Shown here: one piece after another, positions 12,258 to 27,404 of the stretch
Layout: each line of letters opens with the position of its first letter
Numbering within the stretch: the stretch's first letter is position 1
Source of the DNA: Aulostomus chinensis
Taxonomy: Eukaryota > Chordata > Actinopteri > Syngnathiformes > Aulostomidae
Length of the DNA: 64,000 nucleotides
Direction: 5' to 3'
NCBI GenBank assembly: GCA_037954235.1
Contig: JBBMOA010000017.1
Location: 26,421,527 to 26,485,526, forward strand
Notes under the pieces: model-generated
Databases searched by the model: none
The model's input: only the letters and a program-made list of their open reading frames with translations
What the model was told of the DNA's origin: nothing
Position numbers and translations under genes: made by a program

Positions 12258-12562
12258 CAATAAAGAGCTGAAGGAAGCCAAGAGCACAGAAGAGAAACAG
12301 AAGGAGGGAGAGAGAGGAGAGACAGAAGAAGGGAGAGAGAGAGAAGAAGGGACAAATAGAGAGACAGAAAAGGGAGAGAGAGAGAGAGAGAGACGGCGGA
12401 GGTCCTGCAGCATCTCAGCCCCTCACCACCGCCGCCTCGGGACCAGCATGCCGCCGGCTCATTAGCTCACCCTCCCCGAGGACCAGGCGACTCAGCGGGC
12501 CTCCACAAACGGAACCTTCGGCGGGACCTCCGAGGCGCGGACGGTGAGGCGAACGCATTCCG
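12258..12562 (+). promoter_or_regulatory. osr1: Probable osr1 promoter and non-coding exon 1 (5' UTR)
   Basis: OSR1 genes usually carry a non-coding first exon (family knowledge). Here a GC- and CpG-rich block of about 150 bp ends at a strong donor, CGGTGAGTCT, with the exon/intron boundary at 12562/12563. An AATAAAG TATA-like motif lies near 12259-12265, so transcription could start about 30 bp downstream; this is inferred. The candidate exon contains a purine-rich tract at about 12297-12394, including (GA)n at 12374-12393. A weaker donor-like GGTGAGG lies at 12543-12549. The donor and the base composition are visible; the exon start and the join to exon 2 are inferred. Confidence 0.5.
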
Positions 12563-13542
12563 GTGAGTCTCCATCTGAATTTAACTCTTCATCATCATCA
12601 TCATCATCCAGCAAGAGTTGTTGATAGTTCAGATCGTTCTTATTTGATATTAATACACGAAAAACCCAGTTTTACTTTCTTACAATATTTGTTGAGTGGG
12701 GGGGCGCAGGTGTGTCAGCGCAGGTTCCCAACCTCAGCTCCAGAACTCTAGAATCATTACAATCAAGACTGGAAACATCTGGCACTCTGGAGTTCTTGGC
12801 GTTCCCGGGTGGAACATGTTAGTTCCTGCTGGTGGACCGAGAGTCCGGTTCCAGTCCTCCTGCTCAGCGTCATTTTGAGTGATGGGAGCTCTCTGGTCCT
12901 GGTTCTGCTTCCCGTTCAGAGAGGAACCCAATTAATGAGTCTTTCATTAGTCCAAGTAGAATGAATCCGTCTGTGTTGGACCTGAGGCCCGTGAGCAGGT
13001 TTGAGGGATCGAACCAGCGGCCTGGTTCACCAGCTCCGCTCAGGAGGGACAGCAGTCCCCCTGGTAATTCTCCATCTTCAGAGATGCAGTAACAGTACAC
13101 AGCAGTACTCCCTCCTCACTATTTGGACCTGCTCTTTGTTGCTTTGTTTTGTTCTGGACCTGATAGAAGTTTGTTTCTGTAGTTTAATGTATAAATACTT
13201 CAACTGGCAGATCAGTGCTTTCAAAGTATTTCAGTCTGAAATGTGGAGCAACACTTGGCTTGTAAACTAAGTGTGTTAGTACACAGTGAATACTGGCGGT
13301 CGGGAGCAGCTCACTGCAACTCACCTCAGAGTCACGTCGACATCCATGAGTCGGAACTCCAACTAGATTCAAATGGGATTATTTTCAGTAGTAGTAGTAG
13401 TAGTAGTAGTATTTACAGGCTGAAGTAGTTTTACTTTGTTTCTTGTTTGAGGGTCTCCAGGTGAGTGACAGCGCCGTAGAAAAACAGAAGAGCAACTGAA
13501 CTGAAACAGCAGCGAAAATGTTTTTAAGTGGGACATTAAAAT

Positions 13543-13543
<1 letters not shown>

Positions 13544-13589
<46 letters not shown>
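13544..13589. repeat. (GT)n microsatellite in osr1 intron 1
   Basis: About 23 uninterrupted GT units. Confidence 0.98.
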
Positions 13590-13590
<1 letters not shown>

Positions 13591-13924
13591 TAATAAACCG
13601 GTGTACTAAAGATGACGCCAAGCACCTGAACGTGTCACAGAAACAGTGAACAGGCTCCTTATTCATGGTCGTGTTGTTGACATCACATTGTTCAGTTGGT
13701 TTTTATTTGTGAAGGAAAAACCAGTTCAGAAGTTCCTGGTGTGAACCTCGACGGCCCGAGCGCGCCGGGGTGAATCAGGCAGGTCTGAGTGGGAGCTGAT
13801 CACATTAACACCGAGGCGAGAGGCCGCCGCCGCCGCCATCAGGCCCTGCAAGGCGCTGAATCTCACAGCGCCGGCTGAAGCCGAGCGGCACACGGCCGGC
13901 GAGGGCTGCAGGCCCCCGGTACAT

Positions 13925-14010
13925 CTGCGGACATCAAAGGGTTAAAGGTGAAGCTGCTAATGACCTCCTGAGTAAAAGTCAATTACTTCTGCCTGCTGAT
14001 CAGAGAGGAG
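13925..14010. promoter_or_regulatory. Candidate intronic regulatory segment with TCF/LEF-like site
   Basis: The segment contains ACATCAAAGGG at 13931-13941, a good match to the TCF/LEF consensus, followed by GCTAATGA and GTCAATTAC homeodomain-like cores. It follows a GC-rich block with (GCC)n. Only motifs are visible; conservation is untested. Confidence 0.25.
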
Positions 14011-14925
14011 GAGACGGCGGGGGGGCAGTCTGAGCCTCACTGCTCCTCATTACAAATACTTACCCCCCCCACTATAATACCTGTTAAATGAGTTCAGCTG
14101 CTATAAAACTGTTGGTTAACAACATTTTACTAAGAACGGGTGAAAGTGAGGAAAGTCTCACGAGCGTTCAAACGACTCAGGTTCCTCTGGTACTGCAAAC
14201 TACTTCATGCTTGAGGCTCAGGGTACTTCAGTGTACTTCAGCCTGCTTCCTTCTGGTGAAAACTTCATCCATGTTTAAAGTGGTTATTTGTTATTTTACA
14301 GTGTGAGTCACGATTGTTCTACTACGAAGACAAATATTAGAACTAATGATCAGAAATATTGCAGTATTCCTCATTAATCACTTTGATTAGATCAAGCTGA
14401 AGAGTTTGTAGTCAAACTCATCAGCCAATCACAAGCTGGCGTTCAGTTACATCGCGTGTCTCCGTCACCTGGTCACGTAACGGGGACACGATCAACTGTT
14501 TAAGATCATTTTACCGCACAAAAAGGAAACGGCATCAACAGAGTGTTTTCAAAAGGCTGGTCAATGTCGGCCCCCACGCCTGGTTCTGACCCGAGAACCC
14601 TCCGGTTCCTCAGGTCCTGCAGCACCACTGCGGCGTTCTAACAGTATACTACTGGATCACTCCTGCTCAAGCAGTACTTTGATGGTAAATGTGGCAAATG
14701 TTACTACTGTATTAATGGTGTATTAGTGACGATCTGCTCAGCAGAGGTGCAGCAGCGACAACAAACAGGTTGGGAAGGTGTGAGGGGGCGTGGCCTCTCT
14801 CCTGTCCGTCACGTCTGTCTCAAACAAAGATGCTCTGTTGTCTGTTGTTGCTGCTGCTGATCAAACCTGATTTAAGAGCTGAGGGCTGGTGGAGGACGGC
14901 TCCAGGCATGTAGGGAGCAGGAAGC

Positions 14926-15386
14926 ACTCACACACTCTCACACACTCTCACACACTCTCACACACAAACTCACACACACCAAGTCACACACACACTCATA
15001 CACACACACAGTCACTCACACACACACACACTCACACACTCTCTCACACACACTCACAAACTCACACACACCAAGTCACTCACACACTCATACACACACA
15101 CGCTCACACACACACACGCACTCACACACATGCACTCACACACTCACACACACATGCACTCACACACACACTCATACACACACGCACTCACATTCACGCA
15201 CTCACGTGCATTCACACACACGCACTCACACACACACGCATGCACTCACACACACGCACTCACACACACACACACGCACTCACACCCCCACTCACACACG
15301 CACTCACACACACGCACTCACACACACACGCACTCACATGCACACACACACTCACTCTCACACACCCCCACTCACACACACACTCA
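14926..15386. repeat. CA-rich array (CACTCACACACGCACTCA type) in osr1 intron 1
   Basis: About 460 bp built from CACACA runs interrupted by CTCA, CGCA, TGCA and CATA variants. All + strand frames are open and give His/Thr/Ser-rich spurious peptides. It is not a gene. Confidence 0.97.
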
Positions 15387-15536
15387 TTATTATGGGTTCA
15401 CCTTCACTGACACATACCACACATGCATGTCTTAGTCATCTTGTGAGGACCGTCAGTGAGAGACGTATCCCTCTCGCCTCTGTAGTTACTATAACTCCAT
15501 GAACACGCCTCAATACTCTGAATCAGATTGGAGGCA

Positions 15537-15564
15537 GTGTGTGTGTGTGTGTGTGTGTGTGTTT

Positions 15565-15616
<52 letters not shown>

Positions 15617-15617
15617 G
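15537..15617. repeat. (TG)n array with TTTG interruptions in osr1 intron 1
   Basis: About 80 bp of TG repeats with three GTTTG interruptions. It lies 150 bp from the CA-rich array and is complementary to it. Confidence 0.97.
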
Positions 15618-15839
15618 CACCTCCTCTTAGTTCACAGAACCACAGAGGACAGCCAGTTCTACAGCTGGGGTTGGTGAGGGGACCTGCAGGAGAGTGTTGG
15701 AGCCTGGTCCTGGTCAGATGGATGTTTCAGTGTTGGGGTGGGGGGGTGTCTTTCTAGGGTCATTCACATGCATGCAGCCTTAATGAGCTGATAATGAAGC
15801 TCCCTTCAGCAGCTTGATGTGTATTAACCCCAGATGGAG

Positions 15840-15843
15840 CTGT

Positions 15844-15877
<34 letters not shown>
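15840..15877. repeat. (TG)n microsatellite in osr1 intron 1
   Basis: TG array with one GAG interruption. Confidence 0.97.
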
Positions 15878-15881
<4 letters not shown>

Positions 15882-16496
15882 ATTAATCTACATACCGAAT
15901 ACGCGCCATGAATCAGCAGGGTGGGGGAGCTCCTGGGGGGTTTCGTTGTGGTTTCTCTCGCTTCATCTGTTTTCTCTCCTAAGGTTAGACGATCCTTGAG
16001 CCCCATTCATGAGTATTTTTTTCACCTTCAAAGTAACCTTACAGACAGGAGGTACAGCCTGTTGGCTCCTCCTCCTGGAACATTATCTATGTGACTGACA
16101 GTTACGGGAGCAACACCATAGACGTCAACACCCGTCAGACTTTCACTCCTCAGGGCAGAAAAAGTCTGACAGCATGCGAGAACACCTCTGGGGCCTGGTG
16201 ATGTTAACCTCATGTTTGTGTGTTAAGTAGAGCTCAAGTCAAGCTTTGGTAAACTGAGTTTAGCAAAGAGTAGGAAGAGCCGAATGATGCTGGTGTGTCC
16301 ACTGAATTAACTTCTCAGACAAAGATGTAAAATGTCAAAGACCAGCTGCCTCCCAGTCGCTGGTCTCATCACGACTAACAATCACAATAATTGTGCGTTT
16401 GTGCAGCAGCAAGTGTGATAAATTGTTGTGACTCCGACTGGTGGTTCTTCATCTGCTGGTGTTTCCTGTCTCCAGACAACCTGCTGGGTCTCAGCC

Positions 16497-19614
<3,118 letters not shown>

Positions 19615-20015
19615 CCGAGTCTCAGTCGGATGGGACAGGGACACTGGAAACAGGACCAAAGACAACTGCAACCAAAGAGGCCTTCATCTCAGAGCCCCCT
19701 CCTCACAGGTTCAGTATCCCACCAGCAGACCCAGAAAGAAGTCTGAAAGGAGAAGTGCAGAACCCAGCGGGGGTGTGGGGCGAGAAGTGGACTGCTGCTG
19801 AAGCTGAATAATGAGTAAAGCCATGATAGCATAGACACAATTTCCTCCTTTTCAACATCACATTCCAATGTTATTTTTGTACAAATGCATTATAGCATAA
19901 ATGTATTTTTGCACTTTAATCTGATTATTGATTATTTACATATATCACTGGATTTCTTGAACTTATTTTCAAAATGAATAATCATTTCTAAATAAAGTAT
20001 TTTACAGTAAATGGA
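19615..20015 (+). terminator. osr1: osr1 3' UTR and poly(A) signal
   Basis: The stop codon TGA is at 19612-19614. About 200 bp later the sequence becomes AT-rich, and a canonical AATAAA lies at 19991-19996, with cleavage expected around 20010-20020. A GT-containing stretch (GACTGTGTGTTGGGGTT) follows at about 20012-20028, where a downstream GU-rich element would be expected. The 3' UTR is therefore about 400 nt. The signal is seen; the cleavage position is inferred. Confidence 0.7.
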
Positions 20016-21263
20016 CTGTGTGTTGGGGTTGCTTGATGATGGTACAAGACACAACATGATTTACTCCAATCACAACGATCACTGATATTGATGTAATCAA
20101 TCAAAGCTGGAGGACCTTCACCCTCCCCGGATGCTACGATGGCATCGTTGGGCCGGTGTTGAATTTCGTTACTTACACAATTTGCAAACAACACAACATG
20201 ACGGCCGTCACCTATGAGGGCGAAGCATCCCGACAGTGACACTACAACCACCAGGTCCACCACAGTCTCCGGAGGGTTGGACATGGCAGAGCTGCAGGGA
20301 CTGATAGGGTTATGGTCCGCTGGGACAACAGACACTCCGCCGGTGGAGTCGGATTCTGTCACAGAATGATTCAGAGGAAAGTTATGGAGGGAACAACCAG
20401 GACCCAAGAACCAAGAACAACCAAAACAAGTCTTCACGGCGGGCTGGACACCAGACACCCCACAGTCACAATGTGACCGCCGCGACCACAACGCTATTAT
20501 CACCAGTCAAAGTCTCGTCCTACCTGAGCAACACAGCTTCAATGAGCAGCAGTGAACCTGGTCTTGTGACGTGTCAACCTAACAGCAGGTCCTGGAGAAC
20601 CTGAACCAAGAGCAGGTCTGCTTGTTATCTCCAAAAACACGACTATACAAACTGGCGTGAACACTTGCTGCGATGTTCCCTTCAGCCTCTTATCATCATA
20701 TTCCGTTTGGAAGGCCTCTGAGGGCTTCTGGAGGCCGGTTACACCCAAATAATCCCTGACACAGGTGACAGGTAAAACCAGCACAGCAGCTGGTGCCAAC
20801 CAGGGCCAGGGTCCAGCTGCAGCTTAGCCACACAAAACAAGCCTGGACATTGTTCAGAGACTGAAGTTCTGCACAACTGCTTGCAACTCAATGACGACAG
20901 CTGACAAGGTTTGAAGTGTTTACACTCAACAAAGCATCATGATAATAAAGGAGAGTCAGAGAGAATATGTGGATGTGTATCAGCACCAGGAAATACAGCC
21001 AGATGTGTGAAGAGGGAGGGGCTAGTTGTGGTAGGAGGAGCCAACCACCTCAGACGTTAGCTAGCTGAGCTCAGTGCTTCTGCTGGGCTTTCTGACCAAT
21101 AAGACAACTTATTGTTTGTTCTTGGAACTTTTTGAAAACTTTGGGTTGCTTGGTTGCCGTGGGAAAACAAATGCAACAATTATAATATCTGAACCAAGCA
21201 AATGAACTACATGTGTGACTACAAATCTGAGGAATCCAGTTTCAATATCATAAACTTTTGTCT

Positions 21264-21289
21264 TGTGTGTGTGTGTGTGTGTGTGTGTG
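21264..21289. repeat. (TG)n microsatellite
   Basis: About 13 TG units. Confidence 0.97.
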
Positions 21290-21411
21290 GCATGCTGGAG
21301 GAGGGTGGTTCGTCCAGGGGAAGGAGGGGAAGTGAACGGATGCTCGGCTACTCACCATTTTTCCCTTAGCCAGGAACTCATCAGTCTGTCAACTCTGTGA
21401 GAGGCCAGGAA

Positions 21412-21431
21412 AACACACGCGCGCGCGCACA

Positions 21432-21463
<32 letters not shown>
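21412..21463. repeat. (CG)n/(CA)n alternating purine-pyrimidine run
   Basis: ACACACGCGCGCGCGCACAG followed by (AC)n. Alternating CG/CA is favourable for Z-DNA (general knowledge). Confidence 0.95.
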
Positions 21464-21464
<1 letters not shown>

Positions 21465-22416
21465 CTGGTGCGATGGCCGGGGACGGTGTACGTGACATGA
21501 GTCTTGTCAGGTTGTGGGACAATGGTGTCCACTGGCAACATCTCAGACCTGACTATTGGCCAGAGCCAGCCGGGGACAATGAGCGCCGCCACCAGAGCCT
21601 GCTGGGACAAGAGTCGCCGTTTTGGACATGTGATGATGCTGTAAGACACATCCCAGTTCAGCTCTGCGTCACGATGTTGATGAGGCATTCTAAAGTGTAT
21701 GACATTCTTGCTCTGAGTTCTGAGTTTGGTGATCATTGCTGTGTGCTGAGACTTCCAGGGAAAAGCTCCTTGAAGCTGAGGGCTGAGGTCCAGGGTGACT
21801 TCATCCCGCTCCCCAGCCGCACCATCCTGCCTGGATCGTCACCAACTTCTCTACCATTAATCCACAACAATATTCAACAGCTTTTTTGTTTTGAATCCTT
21901 TTTTCACTGATATTAAAATGAAATTAGTGAAATTTCACAATATTTCACACTGGCTTTATTGTTGACCATATTGTATCCCATGATGCTTTGTGTTGTCAGT
22001 GACACCAAAGGCCTCATCTGTTTGTCACATGAAGCGTCGCTCTTTGCTTTCATCGGGTGACAGAGCTTTGAGCTGGCAGTGCTCCTGGCGTGTCACTCTC
22101 CATCACCAGAGCGGAATTCTCATTAAAGCTGATGGAACTAACAAGCTTTCCTTTAACTCTTTATTTTCTCTGTCTCTAGTTTTAGTTTTCATTTTTATTT
22201 TTCTCCCATCTGAACATTACATGGTGAGAACTGATTGAGGTTCTTTTGTCTTCTGTGTCAATAATCAATACATCAATCACGTGTCATGGACACCGGGCCA
22301 ACGTCACGACTCAGGTGAACTCAGGTGCCATCAAGGCGAGTTCATCGCGTGTATCGATTTATCAGCTGCTTGAGTGCATCTTCCTTGAGGATGAGCAAGT
22401 AAAAGCAACAGGCTCG

Positions 22417-22417
<1 letters not shown>

Positions 22418-22453
<36 letters not shown>
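22418..22453. repeat. (CA)n microsatellite
   Basis: About 18 CA units. Confidence 0.98.
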
Positions 22454-22456
<3 letters not shown>

Positions 22457-23090
22457 TGTTTATACGTGTGTATGTGTACATACTGTATATATAAAACACA
22501 CAGGGCCAGAGGGGGAGCCGGTCAGACCCACCTCAAGTCCACGTACCCTGGGACACTGGGAGGTCAGCACCAGTTCAACCTCATGCTGGAACAACAACCA
22601 TTGCTCGTGAAACAGAAGCACAAACTTGTTTTCTACTCAAAGTGAGAAAAAGAACAGAAACAAAATGAAGGAAAACTTCACCTGTCATTTATTCAACGGG
22701 GAAACTCCAACACGCCTGAGAGAGACAACAGTCAACCGTTACATGTGTATTTCACCCAGTAAAACACACTCTCCAGGTACTTCAACTGCAGTACACACAG
22801 TAATCTCCTGTGAAGGATCTTGGTACGAGATGTTCAGCAAGGCTCTGAGCGCCATCCAGCAGCCTTGGCCTGGCTACTACTCTCAAAGTAGTCATGATGG
22901 TTGTCGTAGTAGTACTGCTGGTATCACTACTCGGAAGTATATCAGGTACTCGTCGTCTGCTTTAGCGGATGTTTACGGTATTAGCTCAGTGAACCCCCCG
23001 GCCTTGGCTCTACCTCTGTGTCCTCTGGGGGAAATGTCATTCACTGCTACTGTCCTAACTGAATGATTTAGGAGGGGCGGCGGGGGCCAT

Positions 23091-23103
23091 GGGGGGGGGG
23101 GGG
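23091..23103. repeat. Poly-G run
   Basis: Thirteen G residues. Confidence 0.95.
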
Positions 23104-24687
23104 CCTGCTACATACAGTAGACGTGGCTCTGGGCCACTGACACCTTTATGGTTTCCGACTGGCAGGGTGAGATGGAGGGTGGCAGGATGGACGCACAGTG
23201 AACTGACAGACAGAGAGCCAACAGGGAGCTGTGGTCCACCCCCAGCTTCCTGCAGCTTGGGAGGAGAAGGGAAGGAAAAGACAACAACACCCCCCCTCCC
23301 ACGCCCCCGCCCCGCCCTGCAACAGTTCGAGAGCAGGACGACACAGCAGGTCAGGAAGGTGAAACTAGGTCCTGATGAAAATCACTTCCACATGGTAAAT
23401 GGCCTCCTGGCCCTTCTGGTTCTGCAGACGGTACAGGACTCAGTCTCAGCTGCCACCGGGGGGTGGGGGGCTCACGGGCAACTCTTGACTGAGCAGTCAC
23501 CCGTATGACACAACAGACCTGCCAGAAGTACAGGGATCAAAACCCAGGGATCATCTGGGGGTTAGGGCAGTTTATCTGCCCACATCAACAACAACAACCA
23601 AAGCATCTTCCCAGTGGCCACCACACCCAGCAACCCCTGGCTTTTGTCTGCTGTGGGACCAACTGTCCTCGTCCGTCAGATGGAAGACATGCAGCTCACA
23701 GACGGAACATCAAACCTCATCTCATCATCTCAGACCGCTGGATTTTGTCAGACAAAACACAACCTGCTAACTCTGCGTTTAGCATCCCTTCAAACAACTT
23801 CTGACCAGTCAAACACAGTTTTTTGTTTTTCTACTCCTCCAATGTGGTGTTGAGGTCACAGTCAGCAGGTCACCATAGTCGTCCTCTTCACGTCTCGCTG
23901 CAGGAAGTTGCGAGGATATGGTGAAGGACGGTCCGACCCAACGACGGTGGCAATGGAAACATTGCCTGGGTGGGGGGATGATATCATGTGCCCATGTGAA
24001 ATGGACGCCGGCCATCTTGGGTTGGCTGGAAAGGCCGGGAAACACTGTATCCCAAACTGGCCAATGCCGAATGTTGGACTGGGTAACACGTTCTGGCTGG
24101 TTCTCAAGATCATCATCTGAATCTGATTTGACGTTTATGTCAGGAAGGAGTTCAGGTGGTCAGCCCCTTCCCTATTTATGGACCTGGACTGCATCAGGAG
24201 TGGGACCAAGATCTCCCGTGGGTTGCTGCACTGGTGTAGATGTTTGAGCGATAACCTTCCCTCTTATTAGCAAAACAAACTCACTGCAGGAACAAAAAAT
24301 CCAACTGGCAGCAACGCAGCACAGTCATTCTGAATATCCATGCATTTCCTTTCAGGGCCAAAAGGCTCAGGGTTGTTTTAAACTGACGTTGTGCAGCAGA
24401 ATATAAGAGTTCCTAACAAATACAACCAAAGGGTTGTTTTTCAAATCTTATCTTTGGTTTCTGCCTCTTTAGTCATGAAGTTTTATGTTACATAGGCTTT
24501 AGAAAAATAAGTGTTTTCTGAGCTTACGCTCCTGTCGGCAGCTAACTTTGCTCCTCTGTGCCTTCCAAAACTTACAAATGACGGTTACAGAAGGCGACAG
24601 GGTCGGAGGGACTGAAGCTCCCCGGCCCCCCATAAACAGCCTGAAATACTCAGGGATCTCAGCCCAGGTTAAAGCAGCCTGACAGCT

Positions 24688-25100
24688 CACTAACACGGTG
24701 TCACCCTCCTGCTTTACTCCTTGGGGACTCCAGAATGCAGAGATAAAAGCTAACTAGAACCCTCCTGGTTCGGTGCTTGTTCAGGGTAGTGCCAAGCGTG
24801 ACCAGCGGTGCATTCAACTGAACCACTTTGCGCACTCACCTGCCTTCTGGTTAGCTTCATCTCCATCAAAGGGTTCGTATCATTCATTTATCCCCGATCC
24901 CCAAGCTGGATCAAGGAGACCTGGATCCTTCCAGACCACCTGGAGTGCTTGTCAACGGACGATTCTGGACAGTTTAGCTGCTGTTAGCAGTCAGTCTCTT
25001 AGCTTCAAGTGGTAATGTACGTTGCTGGCTCTTCCTGCATTCTGGAGTCACAAAGAAGTGATGCAGGAGGAAAGAAGTAAAGAAAAAAATTTTGTGGGTG
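24688..25100. repeat. Foldback-like dispersed repeat, copy B
   Basis: The left arm is short and decayed (GGGGACTCCAGAATGCAG near 24723-24740). The right arm is longer: GGATCAAGGAGACCTGGATC near 24908, TTCTGGACAGTTTAGCTGCT near 24963, and GCTCTTCCTGCATTCTGGAG near 25028. The core is inverted relative to copy A. No coding frame is seen inside. Confidence 0.65.
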
Positions 25101-26760
25101 AAGTATGACTTGTAAAACTTATGGGCACATGGGTACGTGTACTGGGTCCAAGTAGATGTTGGACTACTGTGACGGTCAGGACAGTACTTCTGGCTTTATT
25201 CATCCAACCCACGAAGTAAACTTACTGTTTTGGAGGCTCGAACAATGACCATCAACACAGTTGCCTGATTAAAGAAAGAGAAAAGGGTCGCAGGGGTCAA
25301 TTCTATCATTTGCGGTTCGGTTAAAGTAGGAAAACAGAAAGTGGACGTCTCTGCCTGTTCGCCCAGTTCACAAACCCTCACAAATAGCTGCATAATTGAG
25401 GTGATTCCAGACGACTAAAGACCCAGACATCATCTCTGCAAAGTAATTATTAGAACAAATACATTCAAGGTAAAGCCAGTTAGTTTAAATACTGGACTTG
25501 AATGTAATGGCCTATTTAGATGGACTCTCAGGACATGGGAAAGTCCTGAGCTGGAGGAAGAGAAGGAAACGCTGATTGAATGTCCAAAACGAGAATATGT
25601 ATCAAAATCCAGAACAGCTTGTTTTTTACCTTCTAACCCCTGAAATAGCTATGAGCCATTTAGTTATCCCCATGGTACCATTAGGGTTTCTGTACTGAGC
25701 CACAATATAAAGTGTGTTACAATAAAGATCAAGAGAAATCTCTCAGCTTGACATGGGCCCAGAGTTCTGTTTCGTCAAGCAATATTTCTGAAGCTCGTAA
25801 ATTTACCCCCAATTTAAGAGTTTGTATGAGGAACTGATCTTCTCACAGCTCAGCAGCAAAGGTATTGTTGTGCCTTACACAGTTATTTGGTCCATAAAAT
25901 ATCCGTTTATTGCTGTTTAACAAGTTTGTGATATAATTGAATGCAACAATTCCCACATCATTTGGAGAATATTTCACGATGCTTCAGACTCCAGAAATGT
26001 GGGTGAGTGCCAGAGGGCTGTGCAGCGCGACCTCCTGCAGATACCTGTTGAGCAATGCTACGTTTACATTTTCATAGAAAGCAGCGATCACCTTCAGCTC
26101 AGTGACATCATCATTTACCTCCGTCCTGTTAAGTCTGCTGGTCTGCTAGTGTGCTCTCGCTGCTAAGATGCCTGGATGATTTTGTAGCAGTACTCGCAGT
26201 AGTAGTAGTACTACATTCAAAACTGTAATGGCGACATGACTGCCAAGCCAGCCAACTGTGACACTAAATACAAGTCATCACAATGTGCACCAGTGACGCG
26301 CTGAGGTTCGTGGCTGCCGAGGCGCTGACGTCATCACTATCGGATCTGAAAACATACAGAAAAAAAAATGCATTTAATCATAAAAACAGACAAAAATGTT
26401 CTCCATGTTTTGGCTCCTGTCTGCCACAGCTTCTTCAGCGCTTTGGCTGCTTTAGCGTGAACCTCCTGCTTCCACTGAACATCCAATTTAGAAAATTGCT
26501 TTATCTTGGAAATGTAACCCTCCATTGTGACATTACGGCCTGTCAGGAGGAGAAAACAACTGAATGACTGCACTTGACTTTCCTTACAGTAAATTGGAGC
26601 TCGCTGTCTCTTCTTCTGCAGCAGAGCGGAGGAGGCGCAAGCAGAATCCCTGAGCTCACTAGCGCCTCCTCCGTGAGGCAGGAGAACTGCGTGCCTCCGT
26701 CCTCTCTGTGATCAGAGGGTAAGAAGGTGCTACAGGAGCCCCACCTTCCATCACCTGCTT

Positions 26761-26880
26761 CTGTACCCTGTACATGAACCTGGTCCCTGTCCCTGTCCCT
26801 GGTTCCTGTCCCTGAAGCTGTGCTGTACCTGAACCTGGCCCCGGTCCCTGGTTCCTGTATCTTGTACCTGTACTGTGTCA
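26761..26880. repeat. Imperfect CCTGTCC/CCTGTAC tandem patch
   Basis: Degenerate repeats of TGTACCTG, GTCCCTG and GGTTCCTG over about 120 bp. Confidence 0.7.
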
Positions 26881-27346
26881 CATTTTTCTCACTTTGAGCA
26901 GACAGACACTCGTCTGTCTCAGCGATGCTCTGAAACTAGAGATCATCAATCATCTCAACACAAAGCACCTTTAAAACCTCCATGATCAGAAACAGCTCTG
27001 GTTCAGGACCAGAGACTGACCAAGACAGTCCTGGTGGGACAACAGACAGACCAAGTCATCGCCCCGCTGCTGTGCAGGCAACCACCCGCCTCCCCATCCA
27101 GTGTCTGCAAGGTCCACGTGGGTGGAAGGAGGACGAGATGCACATTAGTCAACATTTCTGCTGCTGTGACTGAGAATCACTGAGAAAACAGATGGCAGCA
27201 GGTCGACGTGTGCAATATTCCCTCCAGCGACGGGCCCATCAGCCGGCGTCTCCCTCAGCCGACGGCCAACAACCGTGTTCACGGCCGTACAGAAATAGCT
27301 GTAACTAAGAGAGTGACCTCATATCAGCCTGTTATTTCACGCTCTC

Positions 27347-27348
<2 letters not shown>

Positions 27349-27402
<54 letters not shown>
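27349..27402. repeat. (TG)n microsatellite
   Basis: About 27 uninterrupted TG units. Confidence 0.98.

Positions 27403-27404
<2 letters not shown>

Larger units (their letters stand above)
12563..16475 (+). other. osr1 intron 1 (inferred)
   Basis: About 3.9 kb between the candidate exon 1 donor and the exon 2 acceptor (TTTCCTGTCTCCAG, ending 16475). Exon 2 then has 21 nt of 5' UTR before the ATG. The acceptor and pyrimidine tract are clear; the donor partner is inferred. The intron holds (ATC)n near 12591-12608, (AGT)n near 13388-13411, (GT)n at 13544-13589, a CA-rich array at 14926-15386, (TG)n arrays at 15537-15617 and 15840-15877, and a GC-rich block at 13750-13920 followed by a TCF/LEF-like site. 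No other coding exon is seen. Confidence 0.55.
20020..24687. other. Downstream flank of osr1, no gene seen
   Basis: Contains (TG)n at 21264-21289, a GC/CA run at 21412-21463, (CA)n at 22418-22453 and a 13-base G run at 23091-23103. The longest frames here (171 codons on - at 19988-20503, 145 codons on + at 21473-21910) have lengths expected by chance and no recognised domain. The stretch 23860-24250 has protein-like minus-frame text but is broken by stops; its origin is unknown. Confidence 0.55.

Noticed and set aside
12985..13045. GGATCGAACCAGCGGCC, similar to an inverted tRNA B box, as a second SINE
   Set aside because: Only the B-box-like stretch matches the SINE at the right end; no A box or body was found.
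14889..15502. His/Thr/Ser-rich plus frames
   Set aside because: They lie in the CA-rich array inside osr1 intron 1.
16428..16496. Upstream extension of the osr1 frame
   Set aside because: It crosses the splice acceptor at 16474-16475; the family N-terminus MGSK at 16497 with a strong Kozak context is the true start.
19988..20503. 171-codon minus frame next to the osr1 3' end
   Set aside because: By a rough estimate, one or two frames of this length are expected by chance in 64 kb over six frames, and no domain was recognised.
21473..21910. 145-codon plus frame after the CA repeat
   Set aside because: No recognisable domain and no splice context; compatible with chance.
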